A stretch of 64,000 bases of DNA from Methylocystis heyeri (GTDB lineage Bacteria; Pseudomonadota; Alphaproteobacteria; Rhizobiales; Beijerinckiaceae), in the NCBI RefSeq assembly GCF_004802635.2, contig NZ_CP046052.1, positions 1,922,001-1,986,000 of the forward strand. Reading direction: 5' to 3'. The position numbers were made by a program, and so were the translations under genes. Under the pieces are notes generated by a model that saw only the letters and a list, made by a program, of their open reading frames with translations, searched no databases and had not been told where the DNA came from. Below are positions 50,710-58,756 of the stretch, piece by piece (positions within the stretch are counted from its first letter, which is position 1; each line of letters starts with the position of its first letter).

Positions 50710-51162
50710 ATGCACACGCTGAAGACAGATCTTTCGATAGCTCTCGCTCTCATGGCGCTCTCGACGTCCCCCGCAGCCGCTCAAACGGCGCGGGCCACGC
50801 CGGAATGGGCGACGCTTCCCGCACCCCAGGTTCCCTATATCTCGACCCAAGGCACGAATACGCCCTGCTATAATTCGCAGTGCATCGTCACATTCCCCGC
50901 GGCGCCCGCGGGAAAGCGGCTCGTCGTCACCAGCGTGACCGCCCAGCTCAGCGCCGCCATCAGCGACGTCGTCCTCCTGGAAGGGAACGGGTTCGAAGTG
51001 TTTGCAACCAAGTCGAGCCCTTATTCCAATTTTCTGACAGCGAATGTTCTGGATTATTTCGGGCCCGGCGTGGCACCCACCGCGAGGGTCTATTCGGGAA
51101 GCGCTCCGTCCAGCCTGAGCATCATCGTTACGATCGCCGGCTACACCGAGGCCCAACCTTGA
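50710..51162 (+). CDS. secreted hypothetical protein
   Basis: 150 residues from the ATG at 50710. Signal peptide MHTLKTDLSIALALMALSTSPAAA. The mature domain is beta-rich with a Cys pair (TPCYNSQCIVTF) that could be a disulphide, and a central KRLVVTSVTAQLSAAISDVVLLEGNGFEV segment resembling small beta-sandwich proteins. The family is not recognised. The two palindromic CCGATCGG sites upstream suggest specific regulation. Confidence 0.65.
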   Translation: MHTLKTDLSIALALMALSTSPAAAQTARATPEWATLPAPQVPYISTQGTNTPCYNSQCIVTFPAAPAGKRLVVTSVTAQLSAAISDVVLLEGNGFEVFATKSSPYSNFLTANVLDYFGPGVAPTARVYSGSAPSSLSIIVTIAGYTEAQP

Positions 51163-51184
51163 CGGGAGTTCCCGCGGAAAGGCG

Positions 51185-51700
51185 TCAGTCCCACGCCTCC
51201 TGCGGCTCCTGATAGACGCCCAGATTCGCATAATTCACGAGGCGGGAGGCGCGGATCAATATGATCCGCATTTTTTCGCCGGCGCGGTGGCAGATCGAAT
51301 TGACGAGGTTCATGTCGTGGGGAGCGCCGTATCTGAACTGGCGGCGCACCTGCGCGACGCTGGCCAGGGCTATGACGTCCAGTTCCGCGATAAAGGTCTC
51401 AAATCTCCGGCGAAAGGAGGCGTCGAGCTGTTCATAAGCCTCGAGCGCGGAGTGCCGACCCGAGAGCTTGGAGTTCGAGAAATATTCCTGGTAGGTCATG
51501 GGCCGCCAGGCGAGGAGATCGTCGAGCAGTTCAGGCATCTGGGGCAATTGCTCCAGCATCATCACCAGTTCGTTGAACAAATTGAGATAGTCGTTCGCGA
51601 GCCCCGAAACCGGATTGACCAGCGACTTGCTCTGCAAGGCGGCAACCGCTTCGTCATGCGGGCTGATTGCAGGTTCGATGAGCTGCAAATCGAAAGACAT
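51185..51700 (-). CDS. hypothetical helical protein
   Basis: 171 residues from the ATG at 51700 (MSFDLQLIEPAISPHDEAV), after GAGGGAAATC. Soluble and almost all helical: LANDYLNLFNELVMMLEQLPQMPELLDDLLAW, YQEYFSNSKLSGRHSALEAYEQL and MNLVNSICHRAGEKMRIILIRAS. No known domain recognised. It is convergent with the secreted protein gene and its upstream region borders the prophage. Confidence 0.65.
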   Translation of the reverse strand: MSFDLQLIEPAISPHDEAVAALQSKSLVNPVSGLANDYLNLFNELVMMLEQLPQMPELLDDLLAWRPMTYQEYFSNSKLSGRHSALEAYEQLDASFRRRFETFIAELDVIALASVAQVRRQFRYGAPHDMNLVNSICHRAGEKMRIILIRASRLVNYANLGVYQEPQEAWD

Positions 51701-52027
51701 GATTTCCCTCGAGACCAACAGCCCGACTGTGAAACAGGATTTGATAATTTTTTCTTGACGCCCGGCGCCCGCAAGTCCTTCCTCCACCCGGAGAATTTCG
51801 CCTGAGAGGGCGCGCGCCCCGAGTCGGCGCGGGGCTGGACGACCAAAATAATCAAGGAGCTGCAGAGCTTTTCCGCGAGCGCGCTGCTTTGAGCCGCTCC
51901 TGCAGAGGCCCGTCAACTTCGCGGAACTAAAATTTCCGAACAAAAGATTCTGGTTAAATTTCGCGCCCTTGCGGAACGCCTGCGGCAAAGTTTCTCGAGA
52001 AAAACTTTTTCCCCGACAAAAAGCCGC

Positions 52028-52056
52028 TTGACGGGCGCGGGCTGCTTTGATATAGA
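52028..52056 (+). promoter_or_regulatory. promoter of the phage structural module
   Basis: TTGACG (52028-52033), 17 bp spacer, TATAGA (52051-52056): close to the sigma70 consensus. It starts RNA about 30 bp before the first phage gene. Confidence 0.75.
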
Positions 52057-52057
52057 T

Positions 52058-52070
52058 TTGACATCGTCAA
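52058..52070. promoter_or_regulatory. perfect palindrome at the phage promoter start site
   Basis: TTGACATCGTCAA: TTGAC and GTCAA around ATC, exactly where transcription should begin. A likely operator for a phage repressor or late regulator. Confidence 0.5.
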
Positions 52071-52092
52071 AAGTTGCGCCCGGACGCCAGAA

Positions 52093-52437
52093 GTGGCCGA
52101 CGGGCTTTTTTATGCGCTGGCGCAGCCGCCCCACCAGGAGCTTTTCGCTTCCGTGATTAAACCCGCTGACGACCAGTCTCCAACCGACGACCGGCTCGCC
52201 GCCGAACTCAGGACGCTGCGCGAGCTGCAAGCGGCGCTCATGGATAAAGCCTTGGCCGGCGAAGGGCCCGCGGCCGACCGCGTGCTCGCGATCATGGATC
52301 GCAGGGCAAAATTGCTGGGGCTTTATTCTCCCCGCCCGGAAAGCGACGCCCCCGATCCGGAAGAGGCGAAACGCCGTCTGCTGGAGAAACTTCATACCAT
52401 GGCGGAGCGCACAAAGGGCGAAGAGAAGAAGAAATGA
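52093..52437 (+). CDS. small phage protein upstream of terminase (possible small terminase)
   Basis: 114 residues if the GTG at 52093 is used; no in-frame ATG fits better near the start. Mostly helical, with a central segment LRELQAALMDKALAGEGPAADRVLAIMDRRAKLLGLY that resembles proteins encoded just before large terminase genes in alphaproteobacterial phages, and a charged C-terminus (KRRLLEKLHTMAERTKGEEKKK). The position suggests a packaging or DNA-recognition role, but a helix-turn-helix was not evident. The ribosome-binding site is unclear. Confidence 0.55.
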   Translation: MADGLFYALAQPPHQELFASVIKPADDQSPTDDRLAAELRTLRELQAALMDKALAGEGPAADRVLAIMDRRAKLLGLYSPRPESDAPDPEEAKRRLLEKLHTMAERTKGEEKKK

Positions 52438-52503
52438 CGCCGCCGGGCCTGACGCCCGCGACCCATCCATCCGCATCGCAACGACAGAAACGCCCTCCGC
52501 CCC

Positions 52504-53835
52504 ATGCTCCACGCCTCCTCTCTCGCTAGCGCGACGGCGAGCGAGCGCGAAGACTTCGTCGCCGAACTCGACGGCGACGAGGCGGTTGCGCTCCCCTATC
52601 TGTGGGAGTTCTGGGCGCGGCCGGAGCAGCTCTTGCCGCCGGGCGATTGGGTTTACTGGCTGCCGCTGGGCGGGCGCGGCTTCGGCAAGACCCGCACGGG
52701 CGCGGAGGCCGTGCGGCGCTGGGTCAAAACCAACGCCTATGTCAATATCATCGGCGCGACGATGGACGATATGCGCGACGCCATGATCGAGGGCGAATCC
52801 GGGCTCCTCGCCGTCTGTCCGCCGCATGAGCGTCCGCGCTACGTCGCCGCGCGCAACTGTCTTGAATGGCCCAATGGCGCGCGTTCGCTGCTGCTCTCGG
52901 CCGAGGCCCCGGAGCGGCTGCGCGGCAAGCAGCATATGAAGCTCTGGTGCGACGAACTCGCCGCCTGGCGTTATCCGGAGGCGTTCGATCAGGCCGTTCT
53001 CGGCCTGCGCCTCGGGCGCCAGCCCCAAGCCGTCGTCACCACCACGCCGCGACCGACGAAGATCATGCGCGAACTGCTCGCCAACCCGCTTACCGTGACG
53101 ACGCGCGGCTCGACCTATGACAACATCGCCAATCTCGCGCCGGGTTTCGTCAAGAAAATCATCCGCAAATATGAGGGCTCACGGCTCGGACGGCAGGAGC
53201 TCGATGCGGAGCTGCTGCTCGACACGCCGGGTGCGCTGTGGACCCGCGCGCTGATCGAGGCTGCATATCTCGGGCGCGAAGAAGCGCCGCAACTGACGCG
53301 CATCGTCGTCGCGATAGACCCGCCCGCGACCAGCGGCGACAACGCCGACGAATGCGGCGTCATCGTCGCGGGACTGTCCGAAGACGGCTGTCCCTGCATT
53401 CTCGCCGATCTCGCCAGCCAGGGTGAAACCCCGCTCGGCTGGGCGACCCGCGCGGTCGAAGCCGCGCGCAAATTCGGCGCCGACGCGATCGTCGCCGAGG
53501 TGAACAACGGCGGCGACATGGTCGAGACCATCATCCGCCAGATCGACGCCAATATCCGCGTGAAGGCGGTGCGGGCCAGCCGGGGCAAATACGCCCGCGC
53601 CGAACCCGTGGCGGCGCTTTATGAGCAAGGCCGGGTGAAACATGTCGGCGTGTTCGCAAAGCTCGAAGATCAGATGTGCCTGATGACGCCTGATTTCGAC
53701 CGTCGCGCCGCGGGCCTTTCGCCCGACCGCGTCGACGCGCTGGTCTGGGCCGTCACCGAATTATGCCTCTCCGCGCCTGACGGCACGGCGATCATCGATT
53801 TCTATCGCCGTCTGACGAAGCCCGCGAACAACTAA
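52504..53835 (+). CDS. phage large terminase subunit
   Basis: 443 residues; ATP-driven DNA packaging motor. Walker A is GGRGFGKT at residues 56-63, in WLPLGGRGFGKTRTGAEAVRRW; Walker B is the acidic MKLWCDELAAWRYPE segment near residue 150. The C-terminal RNase H-like nuclease has VVAIDPPATSGDNADECG, IVAEVNNGGDM and a final LSPDRVDALVWAVTEL. The length and motifs are those of the terminase_6-type proteins of tailed phages and gene transfer agents. First major gene of the structural operon. Confidence 0.93.
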   Translation: MLHASSLASATASEREDFVAELDGDEAVALPYLWEFWARPEQLLPPGDWVYWLPLGGRGFGKTRTGAEAVRRWVKTNAYVNIIGATMDDMRDAMIEGESGLLAVCPPHERPRYVAARNCLEWPNGARSLLLSAEAPERLRGKQHMKLWCDELAAWRYPEAFDQAVLGLRLGRQPQAVVTTTPRPTKIMRELLANPLTVTTRGSTYDNIANLAPGFVKKIIRKYEGSRLGRQELDAELLLDTPGALWTRALIEAAYLGREEAPQLTRIVVAIDPPATSGDNADECGVIVAGLSEDGCPCILADLASQGETPLGWATRAVEAARKFGADAIVAEVNNGGDMVETIIRQIDANIRVKAVRASRGKYARAEPVAALYEQGRVKHVGVFAKLEDQMCLMTPDFDRRAAGLSPDRVDALVWAVTELCLSAPDGTAIIDFYRRLTKPANN

Positions 53836-53948
53836 AACCGCCATTGCAGCACCGAGCAAAGCCCGCGAACCGCCATGTTCCGGGCTGTGACGCCGCGCGC
53901 GCATCTTCGCTCCATTGCACATCCCTTCAATCATGACGAGGCCTGCAT

Positions 53949-54233
53949 ATGCCGATGCATCAACTCATGCCGCCCGCAGGCGGCGCAATGACCAAAGTGA
54001 ATGGACGGCTTTATTCCGCCCAGCCGGGAATGGTGATCGTCGCGCCGGATTTCGACGGCGACTCCCTCGAAGCCGCCGGCTGGATCAAGGTCGCGACCGG
54101 CGGGGCCGGAACGAGCGCGCAACGCCCGCGCAATCCGCCGGCCGGCGCGATGTTTCACGATCAGACCCTGGCCAGGAACATCGTCCATGACGGCAAGCAC
54201 TGGCGCGACCCCGCGACCGGCGCCCTGGTTTGA
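53949..54233 (+). CDS. small phage-associated hypothetical protein
   Basis: 94 residues starting after GAGGCCTGC. Contains KVNGRLYSAQPGMVIVAPDFDGDSLEAAGWIKV, a small beta-rich module often found in phage head regions, and a tail PPAGAMFHDQTL...GKHWRDPATGALV. It ends 10 bp before the portal gene. Function unknown; possibly a minor structural or decoration protein. Confidence 0.65.
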   Translation: MPMHQLMPPAGGAMTKVNGRLYSAQPGMVIVAPDFDGDSLEAAGWIKVATGGAGTSAQRPRNPPAGAMFHDQTLARNIVHDGKHWRDPATGALV

Positions 54234-54243
54234 GGCGAAACGC

Positions 54244-55608
54244 ATGGAGACGCGCGACACCCAATCCGGGCGGCCGTCATGGTCGCTCTCGCCGGAAAAT
54301 CTTGCCGTCGCCTATGGCCAGGCGCAATTCATGTCCTCGACCGGAGCCCCCAGCGACTCGGGCTGGTTCGGACCGCTCGCGCCGCTCGCTCCCATAGCGC
54401 CGCCCGCCGTCGCCGGCCGCGGCTTCGATTTTCCCTCGGGCTATAATATCGCCGTCGGCGCCCGCGCCTTCGAGCCGATCGGCTTTTCCGATCTGCGCGC
54501 GCTCGCCGAAACCTATGATCTGCTGCGCCTCGTCATCGAGACGCGCAAGGATCAGATCGAGCGCATGGCCTGGTCGCTGCGCCCACGAGCGGGAACACGC
54601 GGCCCGGGGCCCGCGCGTATTGCGGAGCTGACCAGATTTTTCGAGCGGCCCGACGGCGAACATTGCTTCTCCGATTGGCTGCGCATGCTGCTCGAAGATC
54701 TCTTCGTCATCGATGCGCCGACGCTGTGGCGCCAGCGCGCGCGCAACGGCGCGCTGGTCGCGCTGCATCCGCTCGACGGCGGCACGATCAAACGCGTCAT
54801 CGACGATTGGGGCCGCACGCCGCAGTCCTATTTCGACGGCGCCCAATGGGTCTATCCCGTCGCCTATCAGCAAATCCTGAAAGGCTATCCCGCCGTCGAT
54901 TACACCGCGCGCGACATTTTTTACGCGCCGCGCAATCCGCGCGCGGGCCGCATCTATGGCTTCTCGCCGGTCGAACAGATCGTGATGACCGCGAGCATCG
55001 CGCTCAAGCGTCAAACCTTCACCCTCTCGCATTTCACCGAAGGCAATATTCCGGAATCGCTGATCGGCGTGCCCGAAAGCTGGACGCCCGATCAGATCAA
55101 AAATTTCCAGGACTATTGGGACGCTTACTTTACCGGCGATCTCGCCGCCCGCAGGCGGGCCAAATTTGTGCCCGGCGGCGTCGCCAAGACATTCATTCAG
55201 ACCAAGGAGCCGGAGCTCAAGAATCTGTTCGACGAATGGCTGGCGCGCATCGTCTGCTACGCCTTTTCGGTCTCGCCCCAGGCTTTCGTCGCCCATGTCA
55301 ATCGCGCCACCGGCGAAACCCAAAAGGAGATGGCCGAGGAGGAAGGCCTGTGGCCGGTGCTGATGTGGGTCAAGCGCCTGATCGAGCGCGTGCTGATCGA
55401 GGATTTTGGCGAAAGCGAAATCGAATTCGCATGGGGTTCCGACGCTCAGATCGACGCCGAGCAGCAGCAGCGCATTCTGGTGGCTTATGTCGGCTCCGGC
55501 ATTTTGACCCGCGACGAAGCGCGGCAAAAACTCGGCCTCGCGCCGCTGGAGCGTGATGAAGCGCGCGACGATGCGAGCGCCGACGCGGATGATTTCGGCA
55601 AGGCCTAA
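54244..55608 (+). CDS. phage portal protein (HK97 type)
   Basis: 454 residues from the ATG at 54244. Forms the dodecameric ring through which DNA is packaged. Family segments: FSDLRALAETYDLLRLVIETRKDQIERM near residue 85, DAPTLWRQRARNGALVALHPLDGGTIKRV, YGFSPVEQIVMTASIALKRQ, and EGNIPESLIGVPESWTPDQIKNFQDYWDAYFTG, then a C-terminal clip/crown region. It stops at TAA (55606-55608), but the same frame continues for 242 codons with a linker and a nuclease toxin domain. Nucleotides 54928-55200 are duplicated as a decayed fragment at 57210-57482. Confidence 0.92.
   Translation: METRDTQSGRPSWSLSPENLAVAYGQAQFMSSTGAPSDSGWFGPLAPLAPIAPPAVAGRGFDFPSGYNIAVGARAFEPIGFSDLRALAETYDLLRLVIETRKDQIERMAWSLRPRAGTRGPGPARIAELTRFFERPDGEHCFSDWLRMLLEDLFVIDAPTLWRQRARNGALVALHPLDGGTIKRVIDDWGRTPQSYFDGAQWVYPVAYQQILKGYPAVDYTARDIFYAPRNPRAGRIYGFSPVEQIVMTASIALKRQTFTLSHFTEGNIPESLIGVPESWTPDQIKNFQDYWDAYFTGDLAARRRAKFVPGGVAKTFIQTKEPELKNLFDEWLARIVCYAFSVSPQAFVAHVNRATGETQKEMAEEEGLWPVLMWVKRLIERVLIEDFGESEIEFAWGSDAQIDAEQQQRILVAYVGSGILTRDEARQKLGLAPLERDEARDDASADADDFGKA
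54928..55200 (+). repeat. portal segment duplicated at 57210-57482 (source copy)
   Basis: The intact copy of the duplicated portal stretch. The two copies align over about 273 bp at roughly nine in ten identical positions by eye, with one extra base in the downstream copy. Confidence 0.85.
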
Positions 55609-56337
55609 AATCCCCAGCAGCCGCGCGATGAATGCGGGAGATGGACCTGTGATGCGAGCGGCGCAAGCGCGAGCGGCGAAGACAAAACGGCTCCTCGCGC
55701 CAAAGGCGATCAATATGCGCAGGCGATCCCAATACTCGGCCCGGCGGGCGCAGCAGCCGCGGCGCTAGCCGCCGCTCTCAATGGTTGGCGAAGTTCAGCG
55801 AGCGGGGATCCTCCCAAACGCAAGCGACCGCCTAAGAAATCGGCTACCCCCATATCCACGCCCGCGACTCCGCCGGAAGAGCCAAAGAACTCCAGGCGTC
55901 AAGATGACGACGGAGCCCCAACGCAGCAAAAGCCTAGCTACAAAGTCGGCGCCTCGGATGGCGGTCCGGGCGAGTGGAAGGAGTTCAACGAAGGCCTCTC
56001 GCCAGAAGAAGCAGCCTATCAAAAGAAGGTGACTGGCGCTCCCGATGGATTGGTTTACAGTGTCAAAGATCCCGACGTTAAAACCGGTTTCACGCGTTTC
56101 GATGGCTACGACCCGGCAACGAATAGTCTGATCGACGCCAAAAATTTCAACAAATGGCCGATAGATAAGAAATTCTCCTACGATGATGTCCTTGAGCAGG
56201 CGCGCAGACAAATCAATGCGGCGAAGGGAACGAAGATCGTCTGGAAAGTCGCCTCTCCGGAACGTGCCCAGAAAGTCAGCGATATTCTTGCTGATGGTCG
56301 CGTCGTAGACGTCACTGTTGAATTCCTTCCCCCCTAG
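55609..56337 (+). pseudogene. Tox-REase-5-type toxin extension of the portal, stop-separated
   Basis: 242 codons open in the portal frame, directly after the portal TAA. It begins NPQQPRDECGRWTCDASG, the same type of QPR...GRW linker as in the 5 kb toxin. A Pro/Lys-rich spacer follows, then a nuclease-like domain: GEWKEFNEGLSPEEAAYQ, FTRFDGYDPATNSLIDAKNF with a DAK catalytic-type motif, and LEQARRQINAAKGTKIVWKV, ending DVTVEFLPP. No in-frame ATG exists, and the only early alternative start is GTG at 56029 without spacing for a ribosome-binding site. So the domain is either dead, made by readthrough of the TAA, or a silent cassette. It is followed by a putative immunity gene. Confidence 0.7.
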
Positions 56338-56346
56338 GAGCAGAAA

Positions 56347-57132
56347 ATGAGCACTTCAGATCCCGACGCCATGGTCATTCAAGCCTCGGGTTTTGGCGAG
56401 GCGTTAACGGCACGGCTGTCGATCCAGCGCGCGAAGCAGATCATGCTGGATCTCGAAGCAATCTCGCCATGGCAACGTCCATTCAAGGTGAGCGGACGCA
56501 CCGAGGAAACCAACCGCATGCCTATCGCGGCAGATCTTTCCGACTTCGACGAAGTGGTGATGCGCGCGCTGCAGAGTTACACGGCTCCTCGCTATTACAA
56601 CGAGAACGATCCGGATAATTGGGAGCTTACTCCAGACTCCTATTCTCCCCTTGGATTCGCAGAAACATTTTCCGATATTCACTCTGGAAAGGGCTACTGG
56701 GACAGCATTTGCCTCCACCTCTACTTTGCAAGCGTCAAGAATCTGGTAGCGAGCAACGACTCAGTCTATGTTCTTAAAGTCCCCTTTTACCAGGAAGATC
56801 AGGTTAACCGCGAATGGTCCGATCCAGCCGTCGTCAGACGATTGCTCGACTATTTCATCGACAGCTGCAATTCTGAAAAATGCGTCGTGTACGGAAGACA
56901 GCAGAATCGTAGAATTTCCTTAGAAAAAAACATCTATGCGATTGGATGGCTAAACTATACAAGAGACCCCAAGGTTGCAGAGGTCTTCAGAAAAACCGGA
57001 AAGGCCGCCCCCTATCGCGCAGGCGTTCTGCTGAAGCTCGGCGACGACGCCTCGGTCCTGTCAGACTCGAAAATCGACGCGGAACTCCTCGAAATAAGCG
57101 AAATGCTGTCTGCCGCCGGGGTGTCCCGCTAA
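56347..57132 (+). CDS. putative immunity protein of the portal-linked toxin
   Basis: 261 residues from an ATG preceded by TAGGAGCAG, where the TAG is the toxin stop, so toxin and immunity are tightly linked. The sequence is acidic and cytosolic: SDFDEVVMRALQSYTAPRYYNENDPDNWELTPD, then SDPAVVRRLLDYFIDSCNSEKC and APYRAGVLLKLGDDASVL. Position and size (like Imm52 at 6213) suggest the immunity partner, but I cannot confirm a family. GC content is visibly lower than the flanking phage genes, pointing to separate origin of the cassette. Confidence 0.65.
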   Translation: MSTSDPDAMVIQASGFGEALTARLSIQRAKQIMLDLEAISPWQRPFKVSGRTEETNRMPIAADLSDFDEVVMRALQSYTAPRYYNENDPDNWELTPDSYSPLGFAETFSDIHSGKGYWDSICLHLYFASVKNLVASNDSVYVLKVPFYQEDQVNREWSDPAVVRRLLDYFIDSCNSEKCVVYGRQQNRRISLEKNIYAIGWLNYTRDPKVAEVFRKTGKAAPYRAGVLLKLGDDASVLSDSKIDAELLEISEMLSAAGVSR

Positions 57133-57209
57133 TCGAAGGCGCCACGCTCGGTGATGGGACCTCTCGCCTAGCGAAAATCTTGAACGAAGGTAACCTGTAA
57201 GAAGATGCC

Positions 57210-57482
57210 CCGCGCAATCCGCGAGCGGGCCGCGTCTATAGCTTCTCTCCGGTCGAACAGATCGTGATGACCGCGAGCATCGCACTCAAGCGTCAAACCT
57301 TCACCCTCTCGCATTTCACCGAAGGCAATATTCCTTAAATCGCTGATCGGCGTGCCGGAAAGCTGGACGCCCGATCAGATCAAAAATTTCCTGGACTATT
57401 GGGACGCTTACTTCACCGGCGATCTCGCCGCGCACAGGCGCGTCAAATTCGTGCCCGGCGGCGTCGCCAAGACTTTCATCCA
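57210..57482 (+). pseudogene. displaced, frameshifted portal gene fragment
   Basis: Copies portal nucleotides 54928-55200 with one extra base (around 57335, creating CCTTAAATCG in place of CCGGAATCG) and scattered substitutions. It starts abruptly after the immunity gene and ends abruptly before the protease gene. It looks like the remnant of the original portal 3' region, pushed aside when the portal end with its toxin and immunity genes was exchanged. Not translated into anything sensible. Confidence 0.85.
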
Positions 57483-57588
57483 AGACGGAGGGAAATCCCC
57501 TCTCCCCGTAACGCTATCCCGCGCCCTGAACAAATGGCGCGAGATCGCGCATGAGCGCCCGGAATCCTCCCTGCAAGGAAACAGTAGA

Positions 57589-58674
57589 ATGGCCCCACTC
57601 GATATGTTCGTTCCCCTTGTCAAGGCGGACGCCGCGCGTCGTCTCGTCTATGGCGTCGTCACCGCGGAGAAGCCCGACCGCGCCGGCGAGATCTGCGACT
57701 ATGCGACCACGAAACCCTATTACGAAAAATGGTCGGCCGACTTCCAAAAGGCGAGCGCGGGCAAGTCTCTCGGCAATTTGCGTGCGATGCACGGCAAAAT
57801 CGCCGCCGGACGCATCGAGCAGATCACATTCGACGACGAAACCAAGCAGATCGAAATCTGCGCCCGGGTCGTAGACGGCGCCGAATGGGCCAAGGTCGAA
57901 GCCGGTGTCTATACCGGCTTTTCGCAGGGCGGCGGCTATGTGAAGCGCTGGCCCGACGACCATGACCCAGCTGTCACGCGCTACACCGCGAATCCGGTGG
58001 AAATTTCGCTCGTCGACATGCCCTGCCTGCCGGCCGCGACCTTTTCGATGATCAAGGCCGACGGCGTGACCGAAAAGAGAAACTTCGCGCCGCAGGTCGA
58101 GCAGGTTTGGATGACCGTCGACGGCAAGACTTTCAGAAAGAAAGCCGAAGCTCTCGCTCATGCCGGCGCGGCGCCGATGATGAGGCTGGTCGAGCGCATG
58201 GAGGATGATCTCTCGCGCCGGGCGAAATTCGCGCCGCTGAGGAAAGCGCTCGGCGCCGAGGCTTACGACTCGGCGAGCGCCATCGCCGCGCTCGAAATCA
58301 TCTTCTCCCTCTTGGAAAAGGAAATCTCCGAGGGGGAGCAGGACGGGGAACAAATCGCCGCGCTCAGGGAGTCCATAGCGCGGCTCAAGGAATTCGTCGT
58401 TTCCGAGATCGGCGAGCGGGACGACGAGCCGCTCTACAGCCAAAAGGCCCTGCTCGATATGCTCACGCCCCGCCTCGAAAAGCTGAGCGCGCGGATCGAG
58501 GAGATCGGCCGCCAGCCCTCTCCGCCCCCCATGCTCGCCGGCACGCGAGGGGTCGAAAAAGGCGGGGATTCCCGCCTCGACGACATCGCCGGCGCTCTGG
58601 CCAAGCTCACTGCCGAAGAACGCGCGGCCTTGCTCATCAAAGCGGCTCAAAAAGACCCCCAGCCGCTGCGTTGA
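57589..58674 (+). CDS. XkdF-like phage prohead protease
   Basis: 361 residues from the ATG at 57589 (MAPLDMFVPLVKADAARRLVYG), after AAGGAAACAG. The frame is open upstream through the portal remnant, which is not part of it. N-terminal ~160 residues match XkdF-type serine protease/scaffold proteins: VYGVVTAEKPDRAGEICDYATTKPYYEKW, NLRAMHGKIAAGRIEQI and GFSQGGGYVKRW, then the ANPVEISLVDMPCLP motif. The rest is helical and charged, probably a scaffold that is cut during head maturation. It directly precedes the capsid gene, as usual. Confidence 0.82.
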   Translation: MAPLDMFVPLVKADAARRLVYGVVTAEKPDRAGEICDYATTKPYYEKWSADFQKASAGKSLGNLRAMHGKIAAGRIEQITFDDETKQIEICARVVDGAEWAKVEAGVYTGFSQGGGYVKRWPDDHDPAVTRYTANPVEISLVDMPCLPAATFSMIKADGVTEKRNFAPQVEQVWMTVDGKTFRKKAEALAHAGAAPMMRLVERMEDDLSRRAKFAPLRKALGAEAYDSASAIAALEIIFSLLEKEISEGEQDGEQIAALRESIARLKEFVVSEIGERDDEPLYSQKALLDMLTPRLEKLSARIEEIGRQPSPPPMLAGTRGVEKGGDSRLDDIAGALAKLTAEERAALLIKAAQKDPQPLR

Positions 58675-58756
58675 GAGAAGCTCTCGACGCCAGGCGCCGG
58701 CGAACTCCCATCCATCCGCGCCTGATACGGCGCCGATCTCTCCCAGGAAAAACCTC

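Larger units (their letters stand above)
51701..52092. other. 392 bp region at the left edge of the prophage module
   Basis: Between the minus-strand helical protein gene and the first phage gene. It contains a consensus-like promoter (52028-52056) and a 13 bp palindrome at its start site. I could not identify an attachment site, integrase or tRNA here. Confidence 0.6.

Noticed and set aside
55795-56211. Minus-strand frame of 138 codons over the portal-linked toxin
   Set aside because: The plus-strand frame carries recognisable linker and nuclease motifs; the antisense product has none.
57352-57588. Longer start for the XkdF-like protease
   Set aside because: The open frame upstream of 57589 is the frameshifted portal remnant; the protease family begins at MAPLDMF, which has a ribosome-binding site.
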